From: Carallia brachiata
Taxonomy: Eukaryota; Streptophyta; Magnoliopsida; Malpighiales; Rhizophoraceae
NCBI GenBank assembly: GCA_021464245.1
Contig: JADCRB010000001.1
Coordinates: 753,169 to 817,168 of the forward strand
Direction: 5' to 3'
Length of the DNA stretch: 64,000 nt
Of this stretch, positions 13,898 to 26,941 are shown piece after piece. The notes under the pieces were generated by a model, which saw nothing but the letters and a program-made list of their open reading frames with translations, was not told where the DNA came from and did no database searches. Every line of letters starts with the position of its first letter. The stretch's first letter is position 1. Made by a program: the position numbers and the translations under genes.

Positions 13898-16800
13898 ATC
13901 CCCTCCCCATAATTCTCTCAATCTGTATGTTAAACAAACAATAATAATAGACTATTTGAGATTGTAGCTGCATCTATCCAATTTTCTTTGTATCTGGTTA
14001 CATGTTTTGTCATTGACAGTTGACCTTTTCGGTATGTGAATTTGAAATGATTCAACTCTCCATCTTCTGTTTGATGGATGATACTATTTACTTTCTACTT
14101 ATTGACTCTAATATTCAAATTGTTGAGGCTGTCAATGTAAAAATATATAAACTTTTATTAGCATTCATTATATTTGACATAGGAGGGAAAGTTTACAATT
14201 TAGGTAAGACGGGGTTTCATCTTTACAAAGATAAATTAGAGAAATTCAAATGTGCTCCACGGCTGTATCCTAGGCATGTTCTCCAGCTTTGAAACGTTGA
14301 AAATTGGAAAGCCCCCTCTAAGAAATTACAAGCAAAAACCAAGAAATTTCAAGCAAAATGTAAAGGTCCTATAAAGGTTGATTATGCAGGGGAAAAAATC
14401 TATTATACAACTCACTTGTCTTGATTTGTTGTTTCCTTTGTCTCTTGGAAGTATATTGGGTTATTACGTTAATTTTATCAAAAGAAACTCATTTCGAACA
14501 TAAGGTAAAGAAATGTGTATATGAATGAACTTACCAAGAGCACAACATGATCTAATGTCATGGTGCTAATTGCTGTGGATAAGATTAATCCAATGTTCCA
14601 ATCAATGGCACAAAATGTAGCCTTGCTGTACTGCAAGGTTCATCAATAATTTTCTTATTCTATGTTTTTGGACTCCTGCATCCTGTCTGGTGCCCATATG
14701 CCTTGCGAAGAATTATTTTCTTGCAATCAGAAGTCACCTTTGATTGCTTAGTAGTAGGTGTTTTAGTGAAGATTTGTTTTATGCCTCGGGGAAAATTATT
14801 TAGAGTTGTAAAATGTTTGTTTGATGTGCCTTTCGTGGTTCTTCACAGAATGATTTGCTCCTGCTATTCCAGCCATTTGGCGTCATTACAAAACTTGTTA
14901 TGCTTCGAGCGAAAAATCAGGTTTTTCTTTATGTTAACCATATTATGGCAGTTAATTGAATTGAACTTTAGCTAAACGATCACGTTATGTATTATTCCTC
15001 ATCTGTCGAACAGGCTCTCCTTCAAATGCAAGACGTACCTTCAGCAGTGAATGCTTTACAATTCTATACAAATGTTCAACCGACCATAAGGTGTGCATAA
15101 ATTGTTTGGGCTTCTCTCTGAAAAATCTTGATTGAGTTTATTCTTTCAGCTTCTTGTAGCTGTCAGAGTTCTCTTGTGCATTGTTTTCTGCTATATGTTT
15201 AAAATATTCTTACGGTTTTTTTAGGGGAAGGAATGTTTATCTCCAATTCTCGTCACATCAAGAGTTGACCACAATGGATCAAAGTCCTCAATCACGAGGA
15301 GATGAGGTTGGTACTTCATAGCTGAATACACTTGGAATAAAATGTGGCCATGTTGTGGAATTTCACATGCAAAGAAATTTGGATCTGGAAAATTTGTTCT
15401 AGTGGAGCATGGATGTTCAAGCATTCATTCTTAGTTGACCTGTTTTATGGTTATTGAGTAGATTATCATTTGTAATCAGTGCTTAGTTGATGGAGCTGGT
15501 GAGTTTCAAGTGTTAAAAGAATTTTTTGCCTTGTCATTTATTTGGTTGGTTGGTTGGTTCTTGATTTCACTATGGATCACATTATCAGCTATGTCTCATG
15601 AACGTGAAAAATAAAATGCCCATTTGTCTTAGGACATCTCTGGAAGCAGATTACATAAGAGGAGGACAATTTTAGCTTTCTTGGTTTTATTAATGCTAAG
15701 TTCAGTTGTAAGCAGTAAGACTCCCCTTCCTTTCGTAGCAAAAGAATGGATCTTGGATAATTCAGTTTTATCTAAGACATACTACGGGCCAGTTAATTCT
15801 GACTTTGGTGCATTTTGTTAGACCTTGTGGCTTAATGTTATTGAACCTTGATTCATGCATTTACCTTCAAGCTCTTGAGGTCAATATGTTTAATGGAATG
15901 GCCAAGAAATTTCACTTTTCATTGAATTCCAAGCTTTTGTACTCTGCATTTCATCTTTTTCTTTTTTTATTTTCCTGTGAATGCAGTTTGGTAGTCAAAC
16001 CTTCAAGATTTTTTCACAATTGGTTTGGTTTATTGCATTGTTTTTTCTGTAACTTAAGTCATCTATCTCCTCTCTATCTATGCTTCTCTATTTATCCTCT
16101 TCTCTCTTCTGTCTTTCTGCTGGTTTCTTCTTGGGCACTACTTGGATGCACAGCCGAACCGAATTCTATTAGTTACAATCCATCACATGCTATATCCTAT
16201 TACAGTGGATGTGCTGCATCAAGTTTTTTCTCCTTATGGATTTGTGGAGAAGATTGTCACTTTTCAGAAGTCAGCTGGTCAGCTTCTTCAAGTTTTCTTC
16301 CTCTGCTTCTTTCTCTTCTTTTTTTTTTCTTCTTTTTCACTTCTTCCAACTTAGTGTTCTTATCTTTATGTGACAAGTGTTCTAATGATCATGCTAAATG
16401 ACTTGAGTTTCTAAGAATTGTGCTTTATGTTCCTTAAAATTTTTGATCTGAGTGTTATTAGATTTATCCTATGCTTTGTAATGAGAAGAAAGCAAAATGA
16501 TTTTGACAGAATTTTATGTCAATGTCTTTCTTAACTTATAATTTTTTTTTTCTTTCTATTGTTTATATATGCTTTGTAGGTTTCCAGGCCTTAATTCAGT
16601 ATCAATTACGTCAGAGTGCTGTTTCAGCTAAAACTACTCTTCAGGTGTGTTATAAATCGTTCAAGGCCTTTCAGCTGGTTGACTTCCAAAATTTGACACG
16701 TTTCTGTTTATCTAGGGACGCAATATATATGATGGTTGCTGTCAGCTGGACATTCAGTTCTCAAAGTAAATAACTAACCCCATAGCAATTTTCTTATGAT

Positions 16801-19685
16801 GTTTATTCCCTTTTACCTATTTTCTTTTCTCTTTTTTTTATTTTTTTTTTATCCTTTTTAAATTGATGCAGCTGTGCATGTTATGCATTCATTTAGTTAT
16901 GCCCTATTTTTTGTCTTCTGGGTTTTGGGGAGGTGGGGTGGAAGGGGTTTTAGCCATGCTTATAGACATGTGTAGTCTAGTATTTTTTTTTTTTAATCAT
17001 GATTTCTTTAATTAGCAGTCAAACAAATGTTTTTTCTTTTGATCATCTTGTTGATTTTAACTTGTATGTCATGTTGGAATGTAGCTTGGACGAGTTGCAA
17101 GTTAACTACAATAATGATCGATCAAGGTTTATTAGCACTCTCATGGATTCTTAGTTAACTTTGTTCATCTTTCCGTCCCTGTAATCTAATTGTTGTCATC
17201 TATTATATACAGGGATTTTACAAACCCAAATTTGCCATCAGAACAGAAAGGCAGATCTTCACAAGTACGTTATACTGTCAATTTTATTTAGCTTTTACGT
17301 GCTGGTTAGTTTATAATTTTTCAAATTATTAAATTTTTCCTTCTCTGTCCGTCCAACAGACCGGATATGGTGACGTAGGAGGTATGTATGCCCTTCTAGC
17401 CACTGGAGGAAGGGGTCTGAATTGGAGGTTATATTTTCCTCAGCTAATTCTCTGTATATTCATTTTTACATTGACTGAAATATCCTCCATTTCTTTTTTG
17501 CAGCTACATATCCACAGGTGTGCATCGCCCATTTCATGGTCGAAATGATAATTATGATTTTTGCATCATATTCAGGATGTCCATTGGCAGTTCCATTGAT
17601 ATACCTTTTTTTCTAAAATTTTTCCCTCCTCTTTGCTGCTTAGATAGCATATTTTTTATACAGGTTATGGTTATTCTCTTGTTCTTCTTTGCTTTTCATT
17701 AGCAAAACTAGTAAACAGACTATTCTATGTTTTTTGGTGGGTGCTCTGGAACAGGAGAATAAAAATATGGCTGGTAATTAGAGTGTTATAATTGGGTTTG
17801 AACAAACCTGCACTGGGCTAAAAATTAAAAAAAAAAAATGTCATTGGCTGTCGTATGGTATCATGAATCCGTATTTGTCATCGTTCTCTCAAATTTTTTG
17901 GAACTTTATGACAAGTTCTGATTGAACATTTTGTTAAGTATCTTGTTCATTTGTGTTGACTCTATCTCTCCACCTTGAAATTGAAAACCAAAACAAAGTG
18001 GCTGAGGCATGATAATGCCCTGTTGTCTATCTTGTGAAAATCTAGCTTAGCTTTGACATTTTGCCAATCTCTTTATGCGGTATGTGGAAATCAATCTGTT
18101 CATGTGTAGATGCATGTATGCATGTTTGCCGTTATGCTGGAAGTTATTCTCCATGCTCACCCATAGCAGGACCATAGAGTCCTTTTGCCTTTGTTTTGAG
18201 CAACTGATTTTACTTGCGCCTTTTCTTGAGTAATGGCATTCTTCATAGTGAGCATTCAGTGGTTCTTTAATTGCATCTTAAATGTCATGGTTTGTTGACC
18301 TGAACTTATCTGTGCATTAATGAATCTTGTTTCTTCTTTGTGATATTATTTGTTTCATACTGATCCTTACTTGAAATTTTAGATGGCCAATGCAGCTGCA
18401 ATTGCAGCTGCCTTTGGTGGAGGGTTGCCTCCTGGAGTTAGTGGGACTAATGATAGGTGTACAGTACTTGTCTCTAATTTGAATACTGATGTAAGTCAAC
18501 TTTGGTCTTTTTTCTTCTTTCAATTGAAAGTTTCGGTTGACTTTTCTGGTGATTGCTAGTGTATATTTCCTCTACGCAGAAAATGGATGAGGATAAGCTT
18601 TTTAACCTCTTTTCCCTCTATGGAAACATTGTGAGAATTAAACTTCTCCGCAACAAACCAGATCATGCCCTTGTTCAGATGGGAGATGGTTTTCAGGCCG
18701 AATTGGCAGTGCACTTTTTAAAGGTTAGCGTTGCCATCCTGTATCATTTAGATAGTTGAGAAAATTAAAGTGTTTTTGGATCAATAGAATACTTGGGTAT
18801 TTGTTGGATGTAACTGTCTATTTCTTGCAACTAATTGCATATCCCATTTCTCATTGTTGAAAACTTTGGTTGTATGATTGTAGAGCACAAAAGGCTCAAC
18901 TTAACACAGAGTAATCAACACTTAATCAATTGAATTGTAAATGTGCTGTGAGGCACACATTCTAGATATGAATTAGGAAATTTATCTAACTGCCTTTATT
19001 TTGTTTGCAAATACAAATTGAGTATGCAGTTATTGATGTAACCGAATTTCCATTACTAGCTTTGTCGGTCTATGTGTTATTTTTATAGTAGAAACAATCC
19101 TTATCTGCAAGACTTTATCAGATTTAAAGCATTGCCTCTCATTTTTTATTCCTTTTGATGGCGCATGATGATATAATGAAGTTCCTTGAAAAGTAGTCAA
19201 GTCAGATTTATAGATGGTCTGTTCTGCTTAACAAGATTTTCATTTTAGTGGCGTGTACCAATGTTGTTTGGAATGTGAAACAGGGTGCCGTTCTTTTTGG
19301 AAAGCGGTTAGAGGTGAACTTTTCGAAGCATCTAAACATAACTCAAGGTGCCGACACACACGAATACATGAACTCCAATCTCAATCGCTTCAACCGTAAC
19401 GCAGCAAAGAACTATCGTTACTGCTGTTCACCAACAAAGATAATTCATCTCTCCACTCTACCTCAGGACATCACGGAAGAGGAGATTGTTAGCCACCTTG
19501 AGGAACATGGCAACACTGTGAACACCAAGCTGTTTGAGATGAATGGGAAGAAGCAGGCGCTAGTTCAATTTGAAACCGAGGAGCAGGCTGCTGAAGCCCT
19601 AGTGTGCAAACATGCTAGCTCTCTTGCTGGGTCAATAATCAGGATTTCCTTCTCTCAGCTGCAGTCAATTAGAGAATCCTCGTAA
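13807..19685 (+). CDS. PTBP3: Polypyrimidine tract-binding protein, PTB3-like, four RRMs
   Basis: I trace fourteen exons: 13807-13863, 14849-14920, 15014-15090, 15225-15306, 16154-16277, 16580-16644, 16716-16765, 17085-17126, 17213-17264, 17360-17381, 17504-17517, 18383-18490, 18580-18723 and 19284-19685 (TAA). All are GT-AG and join in phase to 436 residues, a normal length for the plant PTB3 group. RRM1 covers about residues 6-80 (starts KVIHVRNVGHEIS), RRM2 about 98-175, RRM3 about 245-320 (CTVLVSNLN) and RRM4 about 355-430 (KIIHLSTLPQD). PTBs bind CU-rich RNA and control alternative splicing, including that of their own transcripts. Two exons are unusually small, 22 and 14 nt. The leader from about 13240 is CT-rich and probably has its own intron ending in the TAG before GGTGCG near 13797. 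Confidence 0.95.
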
Positions 19686-20577
19686 GCGGACAGGATGCGT
19701 AAGGATGCGCATCGGAAATAATCTCCAAGAATTTTGGTTCTTGGCGAGGATAATTTGTAATGCTGGTGAAGCACTTCTACGTTGCCTCTCCTCATTTGTA
19801 ACAGTTCCCCTCGCCCCCGCTTTCCCTCCCAATTAATGCTTGGGATGCATGTTTCATGTTTTCCTTCCTTTCTTGCTAACCTCTGATGTTTGTAACAATT
19901 ACTTTCTAGGTTTGTTTAATGCCCACTATTCAGGACAAGAAATGTTCCCTGCATTGCGGATGTGCTCAATTTTGAAGAGTAGGCAAGGAGAGGGAGATAG
20001 AGAGAGAGAGAGAGAAATGTAGTGGTTTTACCAGTTGAGAGAGATTGTCCATCATGTATCAGCCTGTATATTTCTTGTGATTCAGGCCATGAGGGCGAGC
20101 CTTCCATCAATTCATGCTCAGAGAAGCCGAATTTGCTTCTAAAGTCACCACACACACGCTCTCTTATTTTCTTACTCTGCCTCCGCAGCTTCTTGTCAAT
20201 CTCTCTCTCTCTCTCAAAATGAGCGTAAGTTTGGGACGTGTGCTCCCTACGGCAGAGACTTGCTCCCGGTGGGGCTCTCGGTAGGGATTTGGCACTGATT
20301 TTTCACGTGAAGATAAACTTTGAAGCAATTTTATACTTCTTGATTGCAACCGAGCGGTGAAGAAGTTCGTTATTATAACAGAATTCATGAGTTCGAATTT
20401 GTGACGAGACTTTGTGATGCGACCTCGCGACGAGGCATTTAAGAGCATTTTATGCCAACATTCCGTTTGTTCGCGAACACCACAAGCTAAAGCTGGTGAA
20501 ATAGTTGCAAACGGAGAAGGAATAAGAAAAACAAAAAAGGGGAAAAAAACACTCGAGAAACAGACCGGACCTGAACA
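19686..20577. other. PTB 3' UTR and spacer before the COG0212 gene
   Basis: This stretch contains the PTB 3' UTR and two microsatellites, (GA)n near 19999-20014 and (TC)n near 20200-20216. About 20220-20577 is likely the promoter and leader of the next plus-strand gene. The ORFs here lack features. Confidence 0.5.
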
Positions 20578-23242
20578 ATGGAAACGACATTGACCAGAAT
20601 ATCGGCTCCGTGTTTGCTCACTTGCCCTCTTTCCTTTCACAAATCCCATAACCTCCATTTTTTTCCTTCATTTTCTCTCCCACCAAAGTCTTATCATGGG
20701 AGATTATTGAATTCCCATTACAATTTCAACCCCAAGCGGGAAAGTTTCAAAAAGAGAGCTAAAAGCGACGCCGTATTTGACGAGTCGGGTTTCGAGGCCG
20801 AGAGGTTGCGACTAGACGCCGAGGCGCGGGAGTCGATGGCCGAGACTTCGAGAAGAGCGACGGAAGCGGGTTTGGAGAGTGACCCGAAAGCTTGGAAATG
20901 GGCAGTCCGAAGGCGGATTTGGGAGTTGATGGAGGCCCGGAACATTGCCCAGAATCCGCGGCCCGTTCATCATCGGATCCCCAATTTTGTTGGCGCCTCA
21001 GCCGCCGCTAAAAACGTAATTGAAAAACTTGAGTTTAATCATCATTTGTCTTTCTTTCTGCCGTTGGTTTGACAAAACGAACTTAATAGCGTTATTCATG
21101 GGGTCGGGTCATGGGTTTTGTGGCAGTTGGGTGGGTTAGAGGTGTTCCGGGATGCGGGTTGCGTGAAGGTTAACCCGGATTCGCCTCAGAAGCAAGTCAG
21201 GTTCCTCACGTTGTCCGGTTAGTCTTTCTTTTTTGAAATCGAAAATGAGTTTTAATTGTCAGGTTTCAAAGTTCATCAGTTCATTAGTCTTTCTGTATGT
21301 AAAACTGGCATGTTTGAAGAGCATTAGATTTTGCTTGAATTTATTTGATTTATTTTAATTTATTTGGCTGATAAGAGTAGAGATGCTGATTTATGGGCAG
21401 GTGGAAAGAAGCTGTTGACGCCTCAACCGCGGCTGAGGACAGGGTTTTTCTCTGTAGTGGAATCCCATATGATAACCCCCAACACCATCAATGAGGCTTG
21501 CGCCTCTGTTGGTGTTGCCAAGCATGGAAGGCCCATTGGATTGGATGAAAACATCAAGGTGGATCTAATTGTCATTGGCTCCGTCGCTGTTGATCCCAAC
21601 ACTGGGGCTCGACTCGGTAAGGGTGAGGTAATCATCTGCACGGTGAATCATGATTATAGCATACACCTTTCGTGGTAGCGTTGAATTTTTTGAGTTATGA
21701 TGTTAAAAATAGCTGGACGTTATTTAGATGTAATCCTTTTGCATATTCAGTTTGAGCTGAATTAGTCAGATATATCCTCAACTGTGTCTTTTCTTGGTTG
21801 CCTGTAGGTGATATTGTGACCATATAATTATGTTTAATATGATGTGCGTGTGCATGTGCGTGTGTGTGTACCTTGTATCCACCAGCTTCACAAACTCTAG
21901 TTTTATGCGGTTGTCAGCTTTGCCCAGACAACCCAACATGTCTGCACCTTGTTGCTTTATCTTGATATTGCCCTTTTTTCACTGCTCCATTCCCTCATAT
22001 CGGCAAGGTTTTACTGTGCTGTTCCAGTTGAATTTCTTTAACATGTGTGGCAAAACCTGAATAGATGATTGTCATGGGCTTTGCATTACAAGTTTGACAC
22101 TGACGATTCTGCAAAATTTTCATTTAATGATTCTTTGCAACTTGAATTTAAAGACCTTAAAGTTGTTGAAATAGATTTGGGATGCAGGGGTTCGCTGAAC
22201 TGGAATATGGGATGCTGCGTTATATGGGTGCTGATGACTCTACGCCAGTTATCACCTCTGGTAGGTGCAATATTTGTTACTGAAGTAGGATCTCTTCCCT
22301 GGTTTTCTCTGGTTGAGCTGATGCTTTCTGTTTTAAATTATGGTTGAACAAAACTGGGGAGAAACAGGCTGCAAGCCCATGGATAATGGACATCATTGTG
22401 CAGCCTTACTACCTAGATTTGATGCCAGTAGTCATCTTGAAAAAAAAAAAGTGTCCCAGTTCTTGGGGCTCCCATGTAAATGGACGCAGCCTTCTTCTGC
22501 TGTTTTTAAGGGGCTGTCTAGTTGAGCCAAGGCTGACTCCCACAGAATTATGGAATAATGATGGTGACTTCCGATTTGCCTGATTTTTATTCTTCGTGAA
22601 ATCTCAGGAAATGGTCATTTTGCAGCACGCATACAAACTGTTGAATGGCCATCCTAATTCTGCATTATTCAATGTGAACTAGACATACATAAGTGTGTTG
22701 ATTGTTTTATTTGACTTCTCGTTGTCCTTGATAATTGTTTTGTGTCCTTATTATATCTTGATCTTTTTCTTTATCATGGTTTTGGTTCTGTTTGGTTGGC
22801 CGCTCTTGCAGTGCATGACTGCCAATTGGTGGATGATATTCCAGTTGAGAAACTGCTGATCCATGATGTTCCTGTTGACATCATATGCACTCCCACCCAA
22901 GTCATATTCACAATGACAACCATTCCCAAGCCACAAGGTATGTGGAGCAGTCTACTTTTGGAGTTTAAGACCATCCGCTCAGAAAGGGAGAAAAGTCCCT
23001 CTGAGCATGAAGGAAGCTTGTAATATGCTCTCTTTATCATAGGTAAATCTCAGTTATTGTCAAATAAAAGAGATTATTGTTCACCTGTAGGGATCTACTG
23101 GGACAAATTGTCTCCTGAGAAGCTTGGCCAAATCCGAATACTCAGAGAGCTCAAGAATAGAATTGAACGGGAAACTGGGCAGAAGCTTCCATGTGGTCCA
23201 TCAGAAAAACTACCCCCAACAGCCCAGCGGACACGCAGATGA
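20578..23242 (+). CDS. 5-formyltetrahydrofolate cyclo-ligase-like protein COG0212, plastid-targeted
   Basis: Six exons: 20578-21015, 21127-21217, 21401-21627, 22188-22260, 22812-22937 and 23091-23242 (TGA). They join in phase to 368 residues. Residues 1 to about 60 are rich in S, K, R and F with few acids, as in a chloroplast transit peptide. The conserved body contains [53 protein letters not shown] and [14 protein letters not shown]. These belong to the plant COG0212 family, a paralogue of 5-FCL. Comparative genomics of the family links it to thiamin metabolism rather than to true 5-FCL activity; the exact reaction is not settled. It is convergent with the ATP11 gene. No defects are seen. 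Confidence 0.93.
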
Positions 23243-24240
23243 GTTTGTACATGCACAGAATGTGAAAAAGGAAATAAAAAATGTGAAAAAGGAAAAAGAA
23301 AAAAAAAAAGTCGTCGTATGTACAGTAATAGTTTGAGAGATTGATTGCATGTCACCGTCCCAAATTCTTATAGCATCACACATGTAAGGCCTGACAAGAG
23401 GAAATCAGCCTTCGAGGTGATGCTATGATGATTTTTCCTTGTGCAGGGCAGTTACACATTCGTCTCCTCACTATGTATAAGACTAACTTCGTGAGAAAAT
23501 TCACTCTGTGATCTTGAGCATGTATTTGAGTTGACCCGTTGTGCTATCATGATCTATCTTTTTTCTCTTTACAAATTTGACGGCCATTGTGAATTGCATG
23601 ACTGAGTTGTTTTCAACGTGAGTTATTTGGACTGGCACTGAATTGTTTGAGTTGCATATGAGTTATTACTGTTTAAATGTTTGTAATTCGTCAAAAAGAA
23701 AGTAATCTGCGAGAATTTTTTTTTATGGTACACCAGAATTAGAAATAATTTGTCTAACGGTGGTAATACACCCAAGTCTAATTTGCAAACAAAACAATCA
23801 GTTCACAGTTGCTGGGTAAAAGGAGAGGTAAAATTCAAAGATTGATCTTTTCATCATGAATTCAACATTATTTCTTGTTTATGCCAACCACAATGTCAAG
23901 ACCTTGAAAAATAACCTCCTGTTCTGCACCAAATGTAATCTAGATATAGTTATTGCATGGAGAGCCCACAGCTAAATAACTGCTGCATGCTTTTGTCTTC
24001 GGACAATCTTCCAATGTTTCTTCATTCTGTGCACCTAGTCCAAGGTGATGCACTTGATTACCAGTATGTATGCATGAAAAAGTCTTCCTACAAGGATGAT
24101 AATAAGCAAAAACTACTCCTAACTGAAAAGGGAGAGTAGTTGTTCTTCCTTGATCCTGCTTGGGTATAACTTCTGCTACTCAACTTATTACAACATTGCC
24201 TTTAAAGTGACATTTGCCCGTGTTTTCCTTCTTTCAAAGA
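23243..24240. other. Spacer between convergent COG0212 and ATP11 genes
   Basis: It contains both 3' UTRs. No open frame of note or repeat was recognised, apart from a short A-rich direct repeat (GTGAAAAAGGAAA-like) at about 23262-23305 just after the COG0212 stop. Confidence 0.5.
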
Positions 24241-25911
24241 TCAGAGAATGGGCATTTCAAGTGCTCGCAGGACATCCTTGAATTCAAAATTGCGTGTTTC
24301 TTTGTTGAACCGTTCAACCAGTTTGTACCTTGCATCATTTAGATAAAAAGATTGGATGGTCTCTAAAAGCCATTTAGCTTCGTCATCAGTTAGCTTATTG
24401 GTAAATACAACATCCCCTCGGATAAGTACCAAATCCTTGCTTTCAGCAAATTCGGTGTAAAATGAAACGGTGAAGTAGGGAGACGCCTGAGTTCCTCTTG
24501 CCTTGTAATCTTCAAGACCGGTGAAAATCATGTATGGCATCTCCGCTGCACAAAATGTTTGGATGAAGTGAGAAAATGTACAGAAACATGGAGGGGAAAA
24601 TCAAATTTTATGCTTGCCTCATTGCAAAAAATCTCAAGTGAACAAAATAGTGCAATTATATCAACAAAATACGTAATAGTCTCTACACGTGCGCTTGAAA
24701 CTTATCAAAGAGCAACGGCATAATTATCAGGAGGAGTAGATACTGAATGTGATGCACTGATCAGTGATCGCCAAATGAACAGCATATTTAACATCCCAAC
24801 AATTTTAGTAACTACAATCTATATACATTTCTATATCGCCTATTATCCAGTAAAATGGTTTCAGCATTGTTATCCATTTAGCAATGTAACAATCAGTTTT
24901 CATTCTGATTGCGCAGAGGTCAAATAATCATTTAGCAGCAATCCTAAGGCCTAAAGGGTCTTGAGGTATGCATGATTGTGTAAGCTCGGTTTCATACATT
25001 TCTCAATATATGACCCTGGGTTTATTAGTCCACCAATTGAGCTATGAAGCAAGAAGCTGGCCTAGCAAAAGATATATTGAGTTCACCTAAAGACAATACA
25101 ACACCAACTACTTGTCACTATAGAACCAGGTATTCAATGCCAGTAAAATTCGGTTCAGAAAACCTGCCTTGAGCAAAGATTGTAGTATAACCATGTCCTC
25201 TCCACAAAGGAATGACAAAATACCGGCTGCAAAAATAGAAACAGAAACATTGGTAAACAGAAAGAAAAGGGGGAAACAAAAACAGATGCAAAACACAAAC
25301 ATGGTAGAACTCAATTACCAATCCGCCGCTCTTTGCACTAACAAATTATAAAGTTTGGCCTTCATCGATGCACCGATATGACCTCTTCCCAAGTGATACT
25401 GAAACAAGCAACTAAGTCCATGAATACAATCTCCAACTAAACACATTCCAAAAAAGCAGTAGCCAATGTAGAGATTTTCAATAATGACTAAAGGGTTTTA
25501 TCACAAATCCTCTGAGAATCTGAAAGCTCATAAACTGTTAAAAATAGAAATTAACGGACATAGAAAAAAGTAACAAAAGATCATTACATCGTCCCAAATG
25601 GAAGCGAGGTCATCGGGGGACTTGGTCTTGGCCCGTTCAATATCCATGATGGAATCCAGCGGCTTCCTCTGCAGGGGACTGAACCCAGTAGCGAATCTTG
25701 AGGTTCTAACAAAACCAAGTGAACCCCATTTGACGAAATTGCCTGGGATGATGTTGCTGACGGCACACGGCGGCGGCTCTTGTTTCCGTCGCAAACTTTG
25801 GAGATTCGAGTTGGCTGAGTGTGTAGTGACACTGCGTTTCAATCCATTCACAAATGATGATGATGATGGAGTTGAAAAGGACCAGAATTTTGAAACGAAT
25901 CTTCGTTGCAT
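24241..25911 (-). CDS. ATP11: ATP11-family chaperone, mitochondrial F1-ATPase assembly factor 1
   Basis: Four exons on the minus strand: 25911-25588, 25398-25319, 25226-25168 and 24545-24241 (TGA), joining in phase to 255 residues. The first about 70 residues are basic and serine-rich (MQRRFVSKFWSF start), as expected for a mitochondrial presequence. The ATP11 domain follows: DDLASIWDDYHLGRGHIGA, YFVIPLWRGHGYTT, MIFTGLEDYKARGTQA and LVLIRGDVVFTNKLT. The protein binds free F1 beta subunits and keeps them competent for assembly. Intron 3 uses a GC donor (CAAG|GCAGGT at 25168/25167). No GT donor nearby keeps the frame, and with GC the junction residues line up with the family. Another start codon cannot be excluded, but 25911 gives the basic presequence. 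Confidence 0.93.
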
Positions 25912-26150
25912 AGTGTGTTAGTTTGATCGGCGGTTTGTTTACTTGATGATTCCGAGGTAGGCAGCTAATTGCTGAAAAAATAACTGAAGCAGAATGTTAG
26001 AAAAACAGAAAAATGAATATAACCTAAATTCGCCGCTTAGGTTTTAATTAGACGTAGTTGAATTTATCTCCCTCCGCCGCAGAGACTGTCGAAGCAAATA
26101 AATAAACAAATAAAAAAATAAAAATAAATAGAAAAATGAGAATAAAAAAT
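25912..26150. promoter_or_regulatory. Upstream region of ATP11
   Basis: This is a short AT-rich region between the ATP11 start codon and the tRNA relic. It must contain the leader and probably part of the promoter. No motif stands out. Confidence 0.4.
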
Positions 26151-26232
26151 CGCTAGAGGAAGGGGTCGAACCTTCGACCTTATGATTAACAGTCATACGC
26201 TTTATATCCAACTCTTTATTAATCAACCAGAA
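26151..26232 (-). pseudogene. Decayed tRNA-Asn (GUU) gene
   Basis: On the minus strand the 3' two thirds are tRNA-Asn-like. The anticodon loop CTGTTAA (anticodon at 26190-26188) is closed by a perfect five-pair stem TATGA/TCATA. The T arm GAAGG-TTCGACC-CCTTC is perfect and is followed by the 3' acceptor strand TCTAGCG ending at 26151. The 5' part is damaged: the acceptor strand reads about TTCTGG, extra bases separate it from the D arm, and the D arm does not fold normally. It is nuclear-type rather than plastid trnN. Internal promoter box A is poor, so expression is unlikely. Confidence 0.7.
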
Positions 26233-26279
26233 TTTCACGTTTATAATCAACAACCTTAACGAAAACGGCATCGGCTGGG

Positions 26280-26941
26280 GTTTAAGGAGGTTTTGGGTCT
26301 GTTTGAGTTTTACTGTTATTGATTGTTGTTATTAATTATTATTACTGATTATTGATTGCTGATTCTTATTGACTGTTACTGATAAAATTAATGAAATATT
26401 TAGTTAATTTTATACTTATTGTTATTGAATAATAAAATTTCTAATTTAGACATCTAATTTATGTAAATATATCATATTAAAAATTTTATTTTTATATTTT
26501 ATAATTTTATATATTTTAGAATAATATTTATAAATAATATTGAAAATTATTTACTTAATTTTATCTTTTTTAAAAAATTAATTTTTACTAAATGATAAGT
26601 GAAAAAAAATATTATTTAAGAATAGTTGAAAATATAAATTATTGAAATTATATAAATATTAATAAAATAAATTAATATATTTAATTCATGTGACAAATAA
26701 AAAATAATAATATTATTATATAAATATTATTTAAAAATAATTTAGTTTATATAAATTATTATTAATATTAAAAAGTAATTTTAAATTACATTTTAATTAG
26801 CTACTGTTAAAGAGTCAAATAGAGAAATAAGTAGAATCAAACAGCAGTATTAAAAAATTTATCAAATACTTATATTTTTTATTTATAAAAATAAAATATA
26901 AATACACCACTTTAAAAATTTACCCAAATATCTCCTTAAAC
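26280..26941. mobile_element. Possible AT-rich MITE with short terminal inverted repeats
   Basis: The left end GTTTAAGGAGGTTTTGGGT (26280-26298) is nearly the reverse complement of the right end ACCCAAATATCTCCTTAAAC (26922-26941). The interior is extremely AT-rich with no open frame. Flanking bases (CGGCTGGG and ACGCTGGT) match only partly, so the target duplication is doubtful. Confidence 0.5.

Noticed and set aside
26151..26232. A working tRNA-Asn gene
   Set aside because: The D arm and 5' acceptor strand cannot fold normally, so it is listed as a relic.
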